Shown piece by piece: positions 35,557-48,447 of a stretch of DNA of 64,000 nucleotides. The notes below the pieces were generated by a model, which was not told where the DNA came from, searched no databases, and was given only the letters and a program-made list of their open reading frames with translations. Every line of letters begins with the position of its first letter. The stretch's first letter is position 1. Source of the stretch: Nymphaea colorata (Eukaryota > Streptophyta > Magnoliopsida > Nymphaeales > Nymphaeaceae); NCBI RefSeq assembly GCF_008831285.2, contig NC_045138.2, positions 25,081,934 through 25,145,933 on the forward strand, in the 5' to 3' direction. Position numbers and translations under genes: made by a program.

Positions 35557-38500
35557 ATTTTGTGAGGCTGGTGTGGCGTGGACAAACACCAGCTGGCTCC
35601 AACACTGGCTGCTTGGATTACGGTGTCCTTGTTGACATACTCCGTCAACCTAACCTCATTAACGTTCAGCTTCTTTTTGAATTTATTTAACAAATTTGGC
35701 GTCAAATGCTTGACCTGCAATCAGTTCTCTACATGTTTTTGGTGCGAGCATAAAGATTGGTTCACTGCAAAAAATGTTGCTTCAATTAGGGGTGGAGAGC
35801 TGCAAATTTGTTTTTATAGGGCACTAAATATATAATTAACAAATTTTCAATTGATTTTGGGTAACAACCCTGGTCTCGGTCTCGTAGAGCTTTTCCATAT
35901 AATTGGACCCAAGTCCACTGAAATCCAATATATAAATTCAAAGTTTCATATCGACCCCTATCCGAAAATGGTTTTTCTTTTTTCTTGGGCTCCTTTTAAG
36001 TTCTTTGAGAAGCATTTTCAGCCCTGACAATTTTGAGGCAGCTCCTGCAAGCGCTTTTGTCCGTTTCAAAGCCGAAGATATAACGTTCGGACCTGTGCCC
36101 ATCAATCATGTAGGCATCTTGGCCAGTCTACGTCAGAATACTTTGAGAGAAAGTTGCTAGACTTTGAGATGTGGAGACAAATGTTTAAAGAGTACCCTTT
36201 CATGTGTGATCTTAGTATATGTTTCACATTGATCCAGTAGACATTTCTCGGTTTACGCATGAACTTGGATGCTTTATTGACCAAAAGTTTGGATCCTCAT
36301 GCTTAGACGATGTGACATTTGTTGCAGTAGGCATGATTGTGGGTTTAAAGACAATCAAATTGGCCAAAAGATCTTGCATGCAGGTACCCATTTGAAGATC
36401 AGCCAAAATTCCATCTTGGGGATGCTTAATTAAACTAGTTCATAGCACCGGAGTTTCAGTTTTATTTAATCCAATCTAATTTATATATTAAGAAACATCA
36501 TGTTTATCAAACTTTCAGTTGTTATGAATGTAAATATCATATCCATATGATAGATTTTGTAAAAATATCAACAAAAATGTTAATATTGGCCCGTCTGCAT
36601 GGATACATACCATATGGGACTACAAGTGTTGCAGACAAATTACATTACAAATGCGACATACAACATAACGCTTACACATTGATATTTAAGCAGGAAAAGG
36701 GCTCTAACCTTCTGTTTCATGTGGAAAGGAATTTTTGCCATTTTTTAGTCATGGTTGCCGGGCTTGGACAGCCTGATTCTGACTTTGTCAAGCCTTAGGC
36801 CAGGTAACGCCTGACCTGCCCCGTCCAATGTCCTGCCTTAGTAAGAGACTAGAACCGGTCCATTTATATTCTTAATTGACTTGGACTCCTTAACAAGCCT
36901 TATCTTATTGCGCAGAAAACATGGGTTGCCAGTTGCGACAGAACATCAAGGGAGGGCGGCCGCTATTTATGGAGGCTGAGCCAATGTCGTAATTGAAGTT
37001 TGAAATGTTGACCTGTGACCTTGCGTTGATTCCATATACGACAGCCATATTATTGACGCATGAAATGTTTTCCAGAGATGTTTTCATTTTTTAGGACCTT
37101 AACTTTTCTATGACTTTAAACATTAAGTCCATGTATTTAAATTATAAGAATCTGGGATATACACCTTACCATATTTGATTAATGGACTACAGGATTCATC
37201 TTAAGCTCCGATGCATTTTTACCATCAGCGATTCCTTTACTGCCAGTAATCAATGTCTGTGTTCACTCCTTTTGATTCGTATTGCTATGCCATACTCGGA
37301 TTTGGTTGTTGGTTCAGCCTTTGAGAATTCGAATCCGACTTTTAAATAAACAACTGAATCCAAACTTCATTACCATTTGCTAAGAACCAATTTTCATCGT
37401 ATATGAATGTGAGATATTTATTTGAATCCGATGGGATGTGACTTAGTAAGTTCAGGTCATTCTGATTTCTTAATAACTGGATGTTAAATTAATTTCCTTT
37501 CAACATTAAACGGCCTCAAGATTTGGTCGTCGAGAAAATTTGTGGGTTTCAACAATATTGTCTCCGAAGTTAAAAAATGGTTTCTCTTATACTTTTTATG
37601 ACAAAGCATATCACTATTCTTTCGTAATCCCTTGAACTGATTCCGTAACTTGGATCTAAGAAGCAAGCTTAGAAATAAAGTTGTATTGGGTGGTGGTTTA
37701 TAAAAGTACTGAGGTTTGTAATCAAGAATAAACGGAAGGAGGCTTTTAGTGAAAATTATAATAAAAATGGTTTATTAAATAATGAAGATTTCTCCATTTC
37801 ATATTGGAGCATACCTACCAACCTACCACCCCAGCAATTAAAGCTTCTGCTTTTCTTATGGCCCTATTCTCCTGCCGTCCACTACCAGCTGCATGGGTTA
37901 TTTAATGGCAAACAGACGACGGACTGCCTTAAAGCGATGATACAGGCTGCCGATGTCCACAAAATATTTAGGCAAAGCTTATGCATGCATCATTGATTGA
38001 AGCCAAAAGAATTGACTCACGAGCTTTCTCTACCTTTCTCATATTCAGTTGTAGGGCTGTTTCAGAGGCGGAAGAAAAAATTCTCTCTCCTTCTCTCAAA
38101 TTCATTTATGGTTAGTTTGGAGGGAGAAAGGATGATCTCCCTCTCCCTCTCTCTCTCTATCATATTCATTTATGGGTTTGGTTTGGAGGGGATAAGAATG
38201 ATCTCTCTCTCTCTAACTTTTTGAATTGCAGAGGAGTTGTGGCCGCCATCCACCTGCTCCTTCTTAGACTTTAGACGAGCTCCAATTTTACGGGGGAGAC
38301 GACTTTAATGGTAAAAGTAACACACTATTATGGCCTCATGTTTTATAAATATGCCCCAAAAATGGGGTATATAAAGTGTTTCATGAATCTTTAAGCATAT
38401 TTATGGGACCGTGTAATTGTTACTAAACTAGCCCTTAATGTACTTGCACTCTTAAACACCTTCCAAAGATCTGGCAACCACTAGAAGGATTTGTTTAATA

Positions 38501-39900
38501 TATGTGGAGACATTTTCTTTCATTGCAGCCCTTGTTAAGCCTGAAATATGTTCTTACACCTCACTAGTTAATGATATTCTTCAGCATGTAGGCAGGGGCA
38601 AAGTTAAGGGGGGCTGCAGGGATCATCGCCCCCCCTTAATTTTTTTTTTTAAAATTTACATATAATTTTAGAAAATTTCAGTTGTTTAATATACAAATTT
38701 TAAAAAATAATATTTTGGTCTCTGTCAAAATTTAGAAACTTTAATTCGACCTCTTTCATGAAAAATTTCTAGCTCTGCCCCCACTGATCTCTTTGATACT
38801 AAGTTGGTATCTTTCTTCCTTGTCAAGTTTTGCAGCAACTTGGTTCCATGAGAGCGTGAAGTGAAAGCACCCAAGTGTTTGATGTTGATCTTTTTCTCTC
38901 TTTTCGGTCAAGTGGGTGCCTTCTTGCTTGTCAAAATATTTTGCAGCATGGTTCGGTTCAGTGAGTGGATGAAGGTGAAAGCTAAGTAGGAGGATCTTGG
39001 AGAATTCTTTGGAGAGAAAATATCGTATGGCGTAGCTAATGTTTCTGCAAACTTCACATGAGAGAAATATTAAAAAACAACAAAAAGAGGATGAATTTAT
39101 GATCTTTGATATTTATTTGTTGTAAATAACATACTTTAAAGGAATAGTTTTTTCCAATTTTGTGCGAAATGAATATGTTCCTCCTTTTCTTTACAAGGAT
39201 ATAAGCAGACAGTAATGTCCCGAGAACTTGAGTCTAGAATGTCCAAAGTTTTTTCAGAGAACTATTACGAAGTACAATATGTCGACTTGTTGCATGTGTG
39301 TATTAATAGAGAGTTCGATCGAGTCCCGAGTCAAAAACGACGAAAAGAATGCGCTCGCAATTCCAAGTTCGTGGCTGAAAGTAGACATGTTTGATTTTGA
39401 AGACTATATTGGCGATTAATCATTAATATTAAGCTCCTCATTATTCATGACAGTGGATACACAACAATTACAAATGCTAACTATTAATTTCTTTAACTGA
39501 TGAAGATTAATCACAATACAAATTTCAGCGAATCTATAACCACCACGAGATTGTTAGTTTCAGTTGAATTATTGATGCTTAATTAGTTTCATAATTCATC
39601 CAGAGTACTCATGGAGACATTAGACAAAAATAATAATAATAATAAAAATAAAAACTAAAGAATAAGATCTGTTATTAGCCTCCCTGACATCAAAATGGAG
39701 TTGCGGTCTCCCCCAGATAAGTAAGCCTCAGCCACTTGATTCTAAATATATTAAAAATGTTTCCGATAATTATGTGCAAATCTACTAGATTTTTCTTGTA
39801 GAATAACTTTACAAGTGTCTTCAATTCGTACCAAGCAATTTATTGCTTTCATATCTAAGGTCAGAGGACTATTTAAAAAAAAAAAATCATGGTCCACCGC
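35345..39900. other. Intergenic region without a recognisable gene
   Basis: It holds a (TA)n at about 35515-35550, several (CT)n patches at about 38130-38215 and a MITE at 38593-38782. The stretch at about 39205-39285 resembles 43340-43405, just upstream of the BAHD exon-2 relic. Open frames up to about 85 codons have no detectable family signature. Confidence 0.55.
38593..38782. mobile_element. MITE of the CAGGGGC(G/A)GAG family
   Basis: It starts CAGGGGCAAAGTTAAGG and ends CTAGCTCTGCCCCC, giving imperfect terminal inverted repeats. The AT-rich interior of about 190 bp resembles the copies at 22777 and 63221. A target duplication is not clear at this copy. Confidence 0.6.
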
Positions 39901-39945
39901 TATTGATCTTGGACTCTCTCAAGTTTTCAACACATACGTCTCCAC

Positions 39946-39952
39946 TATAAAT
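39946..39952 (+). promoter_or_regulatory. Probable TATA box of BAHD gene C
   Basis: CTATAAATT lies about 230 bp upstream of the ATG at 40181. If used, it would give a leader of roughly 200 nt containing a pyrimidine-rich stretch and a poly-A run near 40090-40102. Confidence 0.4.
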
Positions 39953-40180
39953 TGGACGTCATCACACTGAGGAAACAAACTCAACCACACATCTTTGCTT
40001 TCCCTTCTTCCTCCTCATCGATCATTATAAATAATAGGCAAACGATCGAATCGATCAATCACTCTCCCTCTTTCTCTTTGCAAAAAGACAAAAAAAAAAA
40101 AAAGTGGGGAGGGGTTTACCTATACAGTACGTAGTGAAGAGAAACCAAGTTCAAGTAAGCTGCCAAAATCTCCCGCAGCC

Positions 40181-41491
40181 ATGGAATTGAAGTACCAGAG
40201 CACCACAATAGTCAAGCCGGAAGGGATTCTCCATAAGAAAGTACCCCTCACCATCTTTGACAAAGCAGCCGCAGATCTTCACATACAAGTGCTCCTAGTC
40301 TACAAACCAGGCACTGCAAGCAACGCCAAGATCAAGGATGCCCTCTCCAAGGTCCTCACCCACTACCCCATGTTGGTCGGAAAATTGTCCGGAGACAAAT
40401 TCCCCGCCGTCTACCTCGATGACGAGTCAGGGGTGCCAGTTACCGAGACAGCCGTGGCCGGCGACCTCGATGACTTCCTGCCGCTCGAGCCCAGCCCGGC
40501 CCTGGCCGTCCTCAGTCCGGAAGCACAAGGCACGAACCCACTGTTTCTGGTCCAGCTCAATCGTTTCGACTGCGGCGGCCTGGTGATGGGGGTCAGCTGC
40601 AACCACAAGATTCATGACGGGCAGGCCATCAGCAACTTCTTTGTGTCATGGTCGGAGATGGTCCGGGACCAACCGGTTCGGGTGCTGCCCATCCATGACC
40701 AGTCCCTGCTGAGACCCAGGAGCCCACCGACGCCAGATTTCCCCCATGAAGAGATGGAGTTCTGCAATGTGGCAGAACTTGATGATCATGATGCACCACC
40801 TCCTAAGATGCTGGATGGCCCCATAGAGAACGTTGTGGTGCACTACAGTAGCGAGTTCATAAGGAAGGTGAAGGAGAGGGTGGGCTCGAAGCACAGCACT
40901 TTCGTCTGCATGCTAGCACACCTGTGGAAGAAGGTGACGGTGGCTCGTGGGCTTGGGGGGGAGGAGGCGACGAGTGCCAAGGTGTCCGTGAGTGGCCGGC
41001 CGAGGCTGGGCATTCCTGGAGCCTACTTTGGCAACCTGGTCCTCACTGCCTTCCCTTCTGCCAAGGCCATAGATTTGGTGCAGGTGAGGTTTTTATTTGA
41101 ATATAGCTGGCAATTACCAAGTCCCTATCATGTCATCTCTTTGTAAACAAAAGAGCAAGATCCCGTCGAAGTGGGTTATCCCATGCATATTACATTAGCG
41201 TTGTCGTGATCAACTTTTTCATCGTTCACGCACCAGGTTTTCAACAAAGTAAACAAGGATTATGTAGATAAATTATCAGAGACCCACACGAACTGAATTC
41301 AAAATTCACAAGTTGTTGCCAGTAAAACTATTTTTTCAAGATTAAAGTAGTTTTCATTCATTTCTCCATAAATTTTTTCTGTAAATTAAATATAAATAAA
41401 ATTTATCAATATAATCAATGTACAGAACTTTATGTTAACTTAATTTACATATTCTATATTCTCTTTCCCTCTCTCGTGTATGGATAAAAGT

Positions 41492-41522
<31 letters not shown>

Positions 41523-41762
41523 TCAAACCAATCTATAAGCGAGACCAATTTTTTATATATATATATACGTTGGTGTAAAATGTTCAAGCCAATCTATAAG
41601 CGAGACCGATTTTTTAGGTCTTTCCATTTTTCTATAATCTACTAATTACGTAATGGAAAAAATAATATTGAAAAAGAACAATTAAAAAAAGGAAAAGAAA
41701 AAAGCAGCTGATAAAATGAGGGAAAAAGGTTGAAAAAACCAGCCGGGAAATGTGACTAGTTC

Positions 41763-41810
<48 letters not shown>

Positions 41811-42664
41811 AAAATGTGGGAGAATAAAACTTTAATTGACGTTCACAGGTGTATTGTACCCCACTTAAGTTTCGATGGAACCCCGACCTCAAAGACATGG
41901 ACTTCAAGTCTTTTTTGAATGATGGGTTGTTAACTTCCTGATCAGCTAAAACTATGTGAAAAACTTGTTTTAGGGTCAACCAATATGCCTTCATTATTGA
42001 TAGTTTTCATAATTGGAGTTATAGTTGAGAAAAGCATGCATCGATGGTAATGGATGAGGCCGGAATTTTATCATTTTCGTGGGTGTTTCAAACTTTTATC
42101 TAGATTCCTCCCTTTTCAAGGATTTAAAAATCTGCAACTTATTTTGGGTCCCAGAATATCTGTGCTTTCTTGTCTACTCTTAAATAATAGTCCAAAAAAA
42201 ATTGAAGTTCCTGTTAATATGTATCATGAACAGCCGGGCCACATCGTTTTAATGGCAATTTCCAATTGCAGGAACCTTTGGGGTACATAGCGGATTTGAT
42301 CAGGGAAGCTGTGGAGAAGGTTGGGAGCGACTACTTCCAATCAGTCATAGACTTCGGAGAACTCAACAAGGACAAGGAACTCTACCCTTCAGTGGGCATG
42401 GGAGGCAACACACTGTGCCCGGACTTGGAGGTGGATAGCTGGTTGGGGTTTCAGTTTCACGAACTGGACATGGGGGGAGGGGCACCCTGCGCCTTCCTGC
42501 CCACCTGGATTCCTGTGGAGGGCATCCTCATAATGATGCCTTCCCCCCTGAAGAACAAAGAACAAAAGTCTGATCAGAGGTGGGGAGCAGGCATAGATGT
42601 GATTCTCACTCTTTCTGCGGAGCACGCCAAAGCTTTCAAGCAGATTGCTCACTCGCTTGATTGA
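40181..42664 (+). CDS. BAHD acyltransferase C (agmatine/putrescine hydroxycinnamoyltransferase-like), two exons
   Basis: Exon 1 is 40181-41083 (903 bp) and exon 2 is 42272-42664 (393 bp). The phase-0 intron of 1188 bp has donor CAG|GTGAGG and acceptor AATTGCAG. The product is 431 residues. HXXXD is HKIHD at 142-146, and the DFGWG position reads DMGGG (367-371), as in genes A and B. Other BAHD landmarks are VPLTIFDKAAADLH, SGRPRLG, AYFGNLVLTAFP and LEVDSWLGFQF. It is a clear paralogue of A and B, with the same exon 2 length. The predicted role is cytosolic transfer of a hydroxycinnamoyl group from CoA to an amine acceptor, giving a phenolamide; acceptor and donor are inferred. Start context GCAGCCATGGAA is favourable. 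An eroded copy of its second exon lies about 0.8 kb downstream. Confidence 0.92.
41084..42271 (+). other. Intron of BAHD gene C
   Basis: The intron holds (TA)n tracts at about 41494-41513 and 41765-41806 and a short direct repeat, CAATCTATAAGCGAGACC, at about 41530 and 41591. It ends in a pyrimidine-rich AATTGCAG acceptor. A frame of about 18 codons runs on from exon 1 into the intron and is not used. Confidence 0.85.
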
Positions 42665-42755
42665 TGGACCGATTGTGATCTCAACACAGAAGTCTTCCCC
42701 CTCTCTAAGTTCGTCGGGGTTTTTTGTCGCCTTCCCTTTGTTATTTCCCAAAAGA

Positions 42756-42761
42756 ATAAAG
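42756..42761 (+). terminator. Polyadenylation signal of BAHD gene C
   Basis: AATAAA lies 92 bp after the stop codon, a normal spacing for a plant 3' UTR. Confidence 0.5.
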
Positions 42762-43454
42762 AGATCTACCTTATGATGATTGTGGAATCTGTGGTTCCTC
42801 TACATCTAGAAGTGAAGTGTTCAATTCAAACTTATCATTAAGTCAAGGGTGGCGAAGTAGCTGGTATCTTGACGAAGGAGTCGCATCAAGCTTAATTTAC
42901 TCTCTTAGTTCTTAATTTATAATCCACTAATTAGTCTAACAGCGGATAATGAAGTATATGTAAAATTGTGTTTAGTTCAATTATACGTTCCGGGTCATTC
43001 TAGTTATTTAGCACTCCAGAACAACTTGATTGTCACGTTAAAAATCGTCCACATCATTGTTGAGAGTGGGCATCTGGTTGCTCCCTTCGCCGCCAAGTGT
43101 GACAACTTCTTGGCGGAGTAGTGGGGAGCAGGTTGCTTCCTTCGCCGAAAAGTGACACACCTTCTTGGCGAAGTGTCAAATTCCCTCGCGACCTTGCAAG
43201 TCAAGGTATGACGTTCTTGGAATGATCTTTCGGGGGATAATTGTCAGTTTCACATTCTTGGAGATCTCACGAGAGAGAGATGACAAAAAGGTATTATCAT
43301 TGAAAGTTTAATTTTCGTGCCAGTATCAATATGAGCGGACGCTTTACGAAAACTTGAGTCCAGAATATCCAAAGTTCTTCCGGGAACTGTTACTGAGGTG
43401 CAATAATTCATAGCCCAAAAACAACTGAACCACGGCTCCTAGCCTGCATAGAAT

Positions 43455-43871
43455 ATTCCATTGTTTCTCCAATTGCAGGAACCTTTGCGGATTTGATCAG
43501 GGAAGCGGTGGAGAAGGTTGGGAGCGACTACACCCAATCAGTCATGCGACTACTCCCCTTTTCTTTTTCTTTTCGGTGCATATCTGTTGCGTGCACCCCT
43601 CTCAAGCACACAACTCACTCTCGTCCTACATAGATCTTAGAGAACTCAACAAGAGTAAGGAATTCTATCCTTCAGTGGGCATGGAAGGCAACACACTGTG
43701 CCTTCTTGCCCTCCTGGATTCCTATGGAGGGCGTCCTCACAATCATGCCTTCCCCCATGAAGGACAAAGAACAAGTCGGATCAGACTTGGGGAGGAGGCA
43801 TAGATCTCATTCTCAGTCTCTTCAAGGAGCATGCCGAAACTTTCAAGCAGATTGCGCACTCACTTGATTGA
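43455..43871 (+). pseudogene. BAHD exon-2 pseudogene, relic of a gene C duplicate
   Basis: It begins with the same acceptor context (CAATTGCAG|GAACCTTTG) as exon 2 of gene C and keeps GATTTGATCAGGGAAGC, GAGAAGGTTGGGAGCGACTA, GAACTCAACAAG and CTTCAGTGGGCATGG, ending CACTTGATTGA. About 80 bp of unrelated sequence interrupts it at roughly 43548-43628. The section encoding LEVDSWLGF through the DMGGG motif is deleted, and several frameshifts are present. No first exon is found upstream, so it cannot make an enzyme. Confidence 0.85.
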
Positions 43872-43879
43872 TCAAATAA

Positions 43880-46800
43880 TTGTGATCTCAACTTATAAGT
43901 ACAGGGGGATCGAGTAACTCCCTCTCTCTCTCTCTCTCTCTCTCTTTCTTGTTTTTCAAAGGGAGAAAAGAGATGGATTTTTTAATGATTGTACTTATAT
44001 TTGCATCTAATTAAGAGTAAAATCTTGTGGTTCCCCTACGTGATCTAAAGAAGCGTTCAATTCAAACTGAATAAGTCAAAGGTGACAATAATATCTTAAC
44101 CACTTTGTCTAAAAAAACCGAGTTCTGAAAAATGGGCAAGATGCAAACAAGAAATTATTAATGTACAACAAAGATATACGTTCCCCCTGCTACATCTAAA
44201 TTAAAAGTCTGCATTTTAAAGTCTTCAATCCAAACGGGTCTATCCCGGCCGGATAGTTGAAAAGGGCCATGCTTAATTTGACGTGATTGATAACACTTCA
44301 AAATTTTTTCAATTCAAATAGGTCTATCTCATGTAGTTGACTACCACCATGCTTCATCTGCAAGACAAGGTCTATGTAGTAAAATAAAAAAAAGATTGTG
44401 ATAGGGCATCTACTTTTGAGGGCCCATTTTTCTTTGATATTGTTGAATGTGAGTCTTGACGACCACGTCTTAGGAGGACAACACTATCTTAATAAAATGG
44501 CAACTCCTTACAGGTCATTTGGTAACGGAAACAACATCTTGCTGTTTCATATATCTGTCTCAAAGATTGGGGCAGATTGATGGATGCAACTTAAGATTCC
44601 ACACGATCTCTTGTTCTACTGGTTAAGTTCATACTTACTACAATTGACTGAATGAGTATCTAGGCATGATTAATTACTACAAGGAACCTTGAGTCTTACA
44701 GAACATGGCAAACGCCACGACCGAGAAAAAGATGGTCTGGTGGTGCCGATACATATTATATACTCTTATTGGCGGATGTTCCTTTTTCCTTCACAGTCTG
44801 CTGCATTCTGTCATGTTACTTCATCCTCTGATTATGTGCTGAATGCAGCACTGGATTTCTCCGCATGGCAATGGCTTTCTGTTGCAAGATGTCTTTCGAT
44901 ACCTCACCACAAGAGGCCCTCAACATGGTTTACGTTTTCAAATTCGTCGTTATTTGCAAATTCAATTTCGTGATCATCTATAAATTGACTATAAAATTGG
45001 AGTCGCGGCGAGCTTGGTCCCATCAGGAGTCCTCTGTAGACGCAACTAATGAATGCTAATCTTCAACTACATACATGTAATTCAATAGAACTTGTCCAGT
45101 AAACCAGTAAAGTACGGGAAGTTAGCATGACGCTAGTTATCATATACAGTAAACCATGCAAGTTGTGTCATTAGAAGGTCCTGTAATTCCAATAGAAACA
45201 GCATCATTAGATATGAGAAGTATTTTATCTACAGGTCCAATTGTGATGTCGCTAGACGAATGCCTACGTTGAAGAAAAACTGGGTTTGGAAAATAAAAGC
45301 AAGAATTTGAAGACAATCTGCTATCATCCATGCCACCATCTGATCCGTGAACAGGAAATTGCTCCATAATTTCTACAACAGAGCAACTTCCTTTTTCTTT
45401 AATCACTTTTGATGCCAAAGATTGGAACGCTTCCTAAAAGAGGTGGTTTTCTTGTTCTCGTTTGGATCTGAAAATAACCCTCTGCTCATGGACAATGTGC
45501 ACCGCCATGGCTATGTTGTCTTATATAACAATCATTGGAACATAAATTTTAACGATAATTTGCATCAGATACTATACTGACAATGACCTCATCTTTGAGA
45601 CGGAAAAAGAAGCTCGTCTACGATCAACGATCTTGAAGACCATAACTGTGGATCTTGCTATACTCTTTAGTTTCAATAGTAATGATGAAGTTGTTTCCTG
45701 GAAATTGCTAAACCCATATCTGCAAGATATTACTGATCAGAACTTTTTCCATCAATCAAACGGCCTCCGAAAGAAATCTCTATTGGGATGAATGAAACAT
45801 TCATGGGTGTGCCTTTAGCAGGTGATCCTTTGAGGTTGTTCATGTATATATATATATATATATATATACAGGTCGATCGTAAGGAAATTTCTGAATCATT
45901 TCAATCAAGTTTCGAATCATGGGGTTGAATCAAGTAACTAACCGACTTAGTTTTTTGTTGCTTGTCACCTTCTCGGTGTTCAGAACAACATGAAATGTGC
46001 TCGTTTTGGGTTGCTACTGGCAGCAACACGAAGCCAGCTCTTTCCTGAACCACACCAAGCCAACTTCCACAGTTTGCACCAAAAGAACACACCTCGGTTG
46101 AGCCTGACCTGGTTCACTAAGGTCCACAATGTGTCAATGGCACTCAGGCTGAATCTGATCCGAAAAGATCCGCTTTGGTAATCGTATCTGAGTGTGTGTG
46201 GCCTGGTGGCGAACTGTTAAATTGCATAGCGATGTGCTACTGGTTACAAACAGTAGAATATCATTTGGAATTTGTATTTAGTCCAATTTGGATTTATTCT
46301 CTACATTTATAAAAACACATTGGAAATTTTGTAGGCTGAATGTTGTTCTCAACCAAGTCGACCGTGAAGAATTAATACATATGGAGCAATTTGTTTGAAG
46401 CAATATGGTGAGATGTATAAACAACACGAGAAATCACAGACAAATTTAGCAAATTAACTTCTTCGATTATGCTTATGCCCAAACAAAAAAGCCATAAAGA
46501 AAAAGGTACTATTTTTTCGGATTTGTAGTCAATGCTAAAAGGTACAGTTAGAAATAAGCGAATTTACCTTCCATGCCTCGGAAAGCAGGGTTACAGAGGA
46601 TACTTTCTAATCCATTGCACTAAATGGACTATAGTGTGATCATTAGCCTATTGGATAGAGAGTGTGCAGGTGAAATAACAAAATCTTTATGAGTCAATAA
46701 CTGCAAAAGGATCACGTGTATAAAAAATTGAGAAAACATTTGCAGTTCACCTAAAAGGCTAAATTGCTCTGTTTTATATGCTTTTCAGACAAATTTTTCT

Positions 46801-47835
46801 TTGTGGGTTGCATTAAAACAAAAAAAAAAGCTGGAACTTAAGCTGGTCCCAATATTGATAGTTGCTGAAATGCGATTCCAGATAGCCATCCTGTGGGTGG
46901 TAATAATTCATCTTTGTTCGATTTTGAACACCTAGTCGGCAAATATATAGCTTACCATAGATTTTATGGGCCCATTACCATTAGGTTATTATGTTGTCCA
47001 AATAATCATTTCGAAACATACTTTAGTGCATGGCATTTTCACCTGCTATCTTGTCTCCACTTTTTTTTTGGAAAAATAATCAGATGAAGTCAGAAATTGA
47101 GTAAGATCTCACAGCCAGGCACAGAGAGAAGAATCGTTACGATGCTGTTCTTCTTTTGAGAACACCTTATTCTTCCAGTTTCACCTTTTCACTTCAAGTG
47201 AAACCTTTTATTTGTGAAAAAACGGTGATTTCGCTGCCCAATGAAGTGTTAAAGTAAGGTCGTAATGATGTTGAGCAGGATTTAACTGAACAAGAGTTGT
47301 ATCAATTGACAGTTCATGAAGGTTTGTTAACTGAAGGCCCTTTTATCCATGCAAGAAGGATAGCATGTTTCTATCTGTCTTACACTTGTTACGCCTATCG
47401 TACGATGACAGGGGTACTACTATAACTGGATTAATGGAGCTTACAGAGAAATTTGTCAAGCTCTGTACGTCCCCTTTTAGTATGGATACCAGAGACAAGT
47501 TTGGGAATGATGCTTACACACTCTGTGCGTGTGGATCTTTCTATGAAATAGAATATCAGATGCAACGGTTACAACAGTAAATGTGACAGATAATGAAGAT
47601 AACAAGAATATATAGTTACATATTTGAAACAGATTTGCAACCGTTCAAAAATTTGAATTTCTATGTAATCCTAAAATCTCTCGCTGCTTGTGGTTATCGT
47701 CCAAGATATTTACGGAAGACTGACTCGTATCCTTATCCTTATCATCCCCTGTTCTCAGAAGTTCAACCACATCAACATCAATCTCAGTAGCTACTTTTCA
47801 TTTTTTACTCTCTTGATCTATCACTGTCAAAGAAG
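43880..47835. other. Intergenic region; no named gene
   Basis: It contains a (CT)n at about 43920-43946, a (TA)n at about 45845-45867 and an unassigned candidate exon (45140-45433). A plus-strand frame at 47365-47580 (71 residues) has no recognisable signature. No RNA genes were seen. Confidence 0.5.
45140..45433 (-). CDS. Candidate terminal exon of an unrecognised gene
   Basis: Reading the minus strand, a pyrimidine/TTTTAG acceptor ends at 45434. An open frame follows from GAA GCG TTC CAA (EAFQSLASKVIKEKG...) for 97 residues to a stop at 45142-45140. The composition is balanced rather than low-complexity: EIMEQFPVHG, then RRHSSSDITIGPVDKI, ending MVYCI. I cannot assign a family and no upstream exon is obvious, so it may be a gene fragment or a chance frame. 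Confidence 0.25.
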   Translation of the reverse strand, partial: EAFQSLASKVIKEKGSCSVVEIMEQFPVHGSDGGMDDSRLSSNSCFYFPNPVFLQRRHSSSDITIGPVDKILLISNDAVSIGITGPSNDTTCMVYCI

Positions 47836-47839
47836 TTCA

Positions 47840-48247
47840 TGTTGGAGCTTTGCTAGAAATCTAGATAGCGCACAAACGAAAATGCAGAAATCGAAAAATA
47901 AACATTCATGATTCATGTGGTTTCATATAGGGCGGAAGAAGAACCTGTAGAGGCGACCGCCGACAGAATGTCGGCAGTTGTGGGAAGAACGGCTACAGTC
48001 CCCATAGAGTCGTTCTCTTGCGGAGGTAGCGGCGGTGGCGGCGGCGGCAATGGGTTTCTCTCCTCAGCCATAGCAGCCCAGTGATGGGGACAGACAATTC
48101 ACGTATGGCTAAGGAGACCGATTACCCAGACGGTAAAAACTTGATGTGTCTCACACCATCACAAAACACATGTATTTATACTTAAGGGTTCGATACGGAT
48201 ATGGACCCGTATCGACGCAGGACTATCCAAATGGAGAAATCCCAACA
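47840..48247 (-). repeat. 3' LTR of the copia element
   Basis: Read on the minus strand it runs TGTTGGGATT ... GCTCCAACA, with TG..CA ends. A polypurine-type TAGTGGAAGAT lies immediately before it (plus-strand 48248-48258). A (GGC)-rich patch near 48025-48048 is shared with the other LTR. Confidence 0.92.
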
Positions 48248-48447
48248 ATCTTCCACTAGTCCAAGTCGATATGAAGGGTAAACAAAATGAAAGGATTAGC
48301 CTTAAAATCCATTCCAAGGTCCCACCTTGTTGTCTTACAAAACTTCTCAACAAACAAATGAGAATACAAAATAAATAGACAACAAACTTAATGAGAATCA
48401 ACAAACTGTATGTGATCACATTTATAAATGTTTGTATAATAGTGTGT

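Noticed and set aside
42389-42751. 120-residue minus-strand frame over exon 2 of gene C
   Set aside because: It is antisense to a confidently assigned BAHD exon; a shadow.
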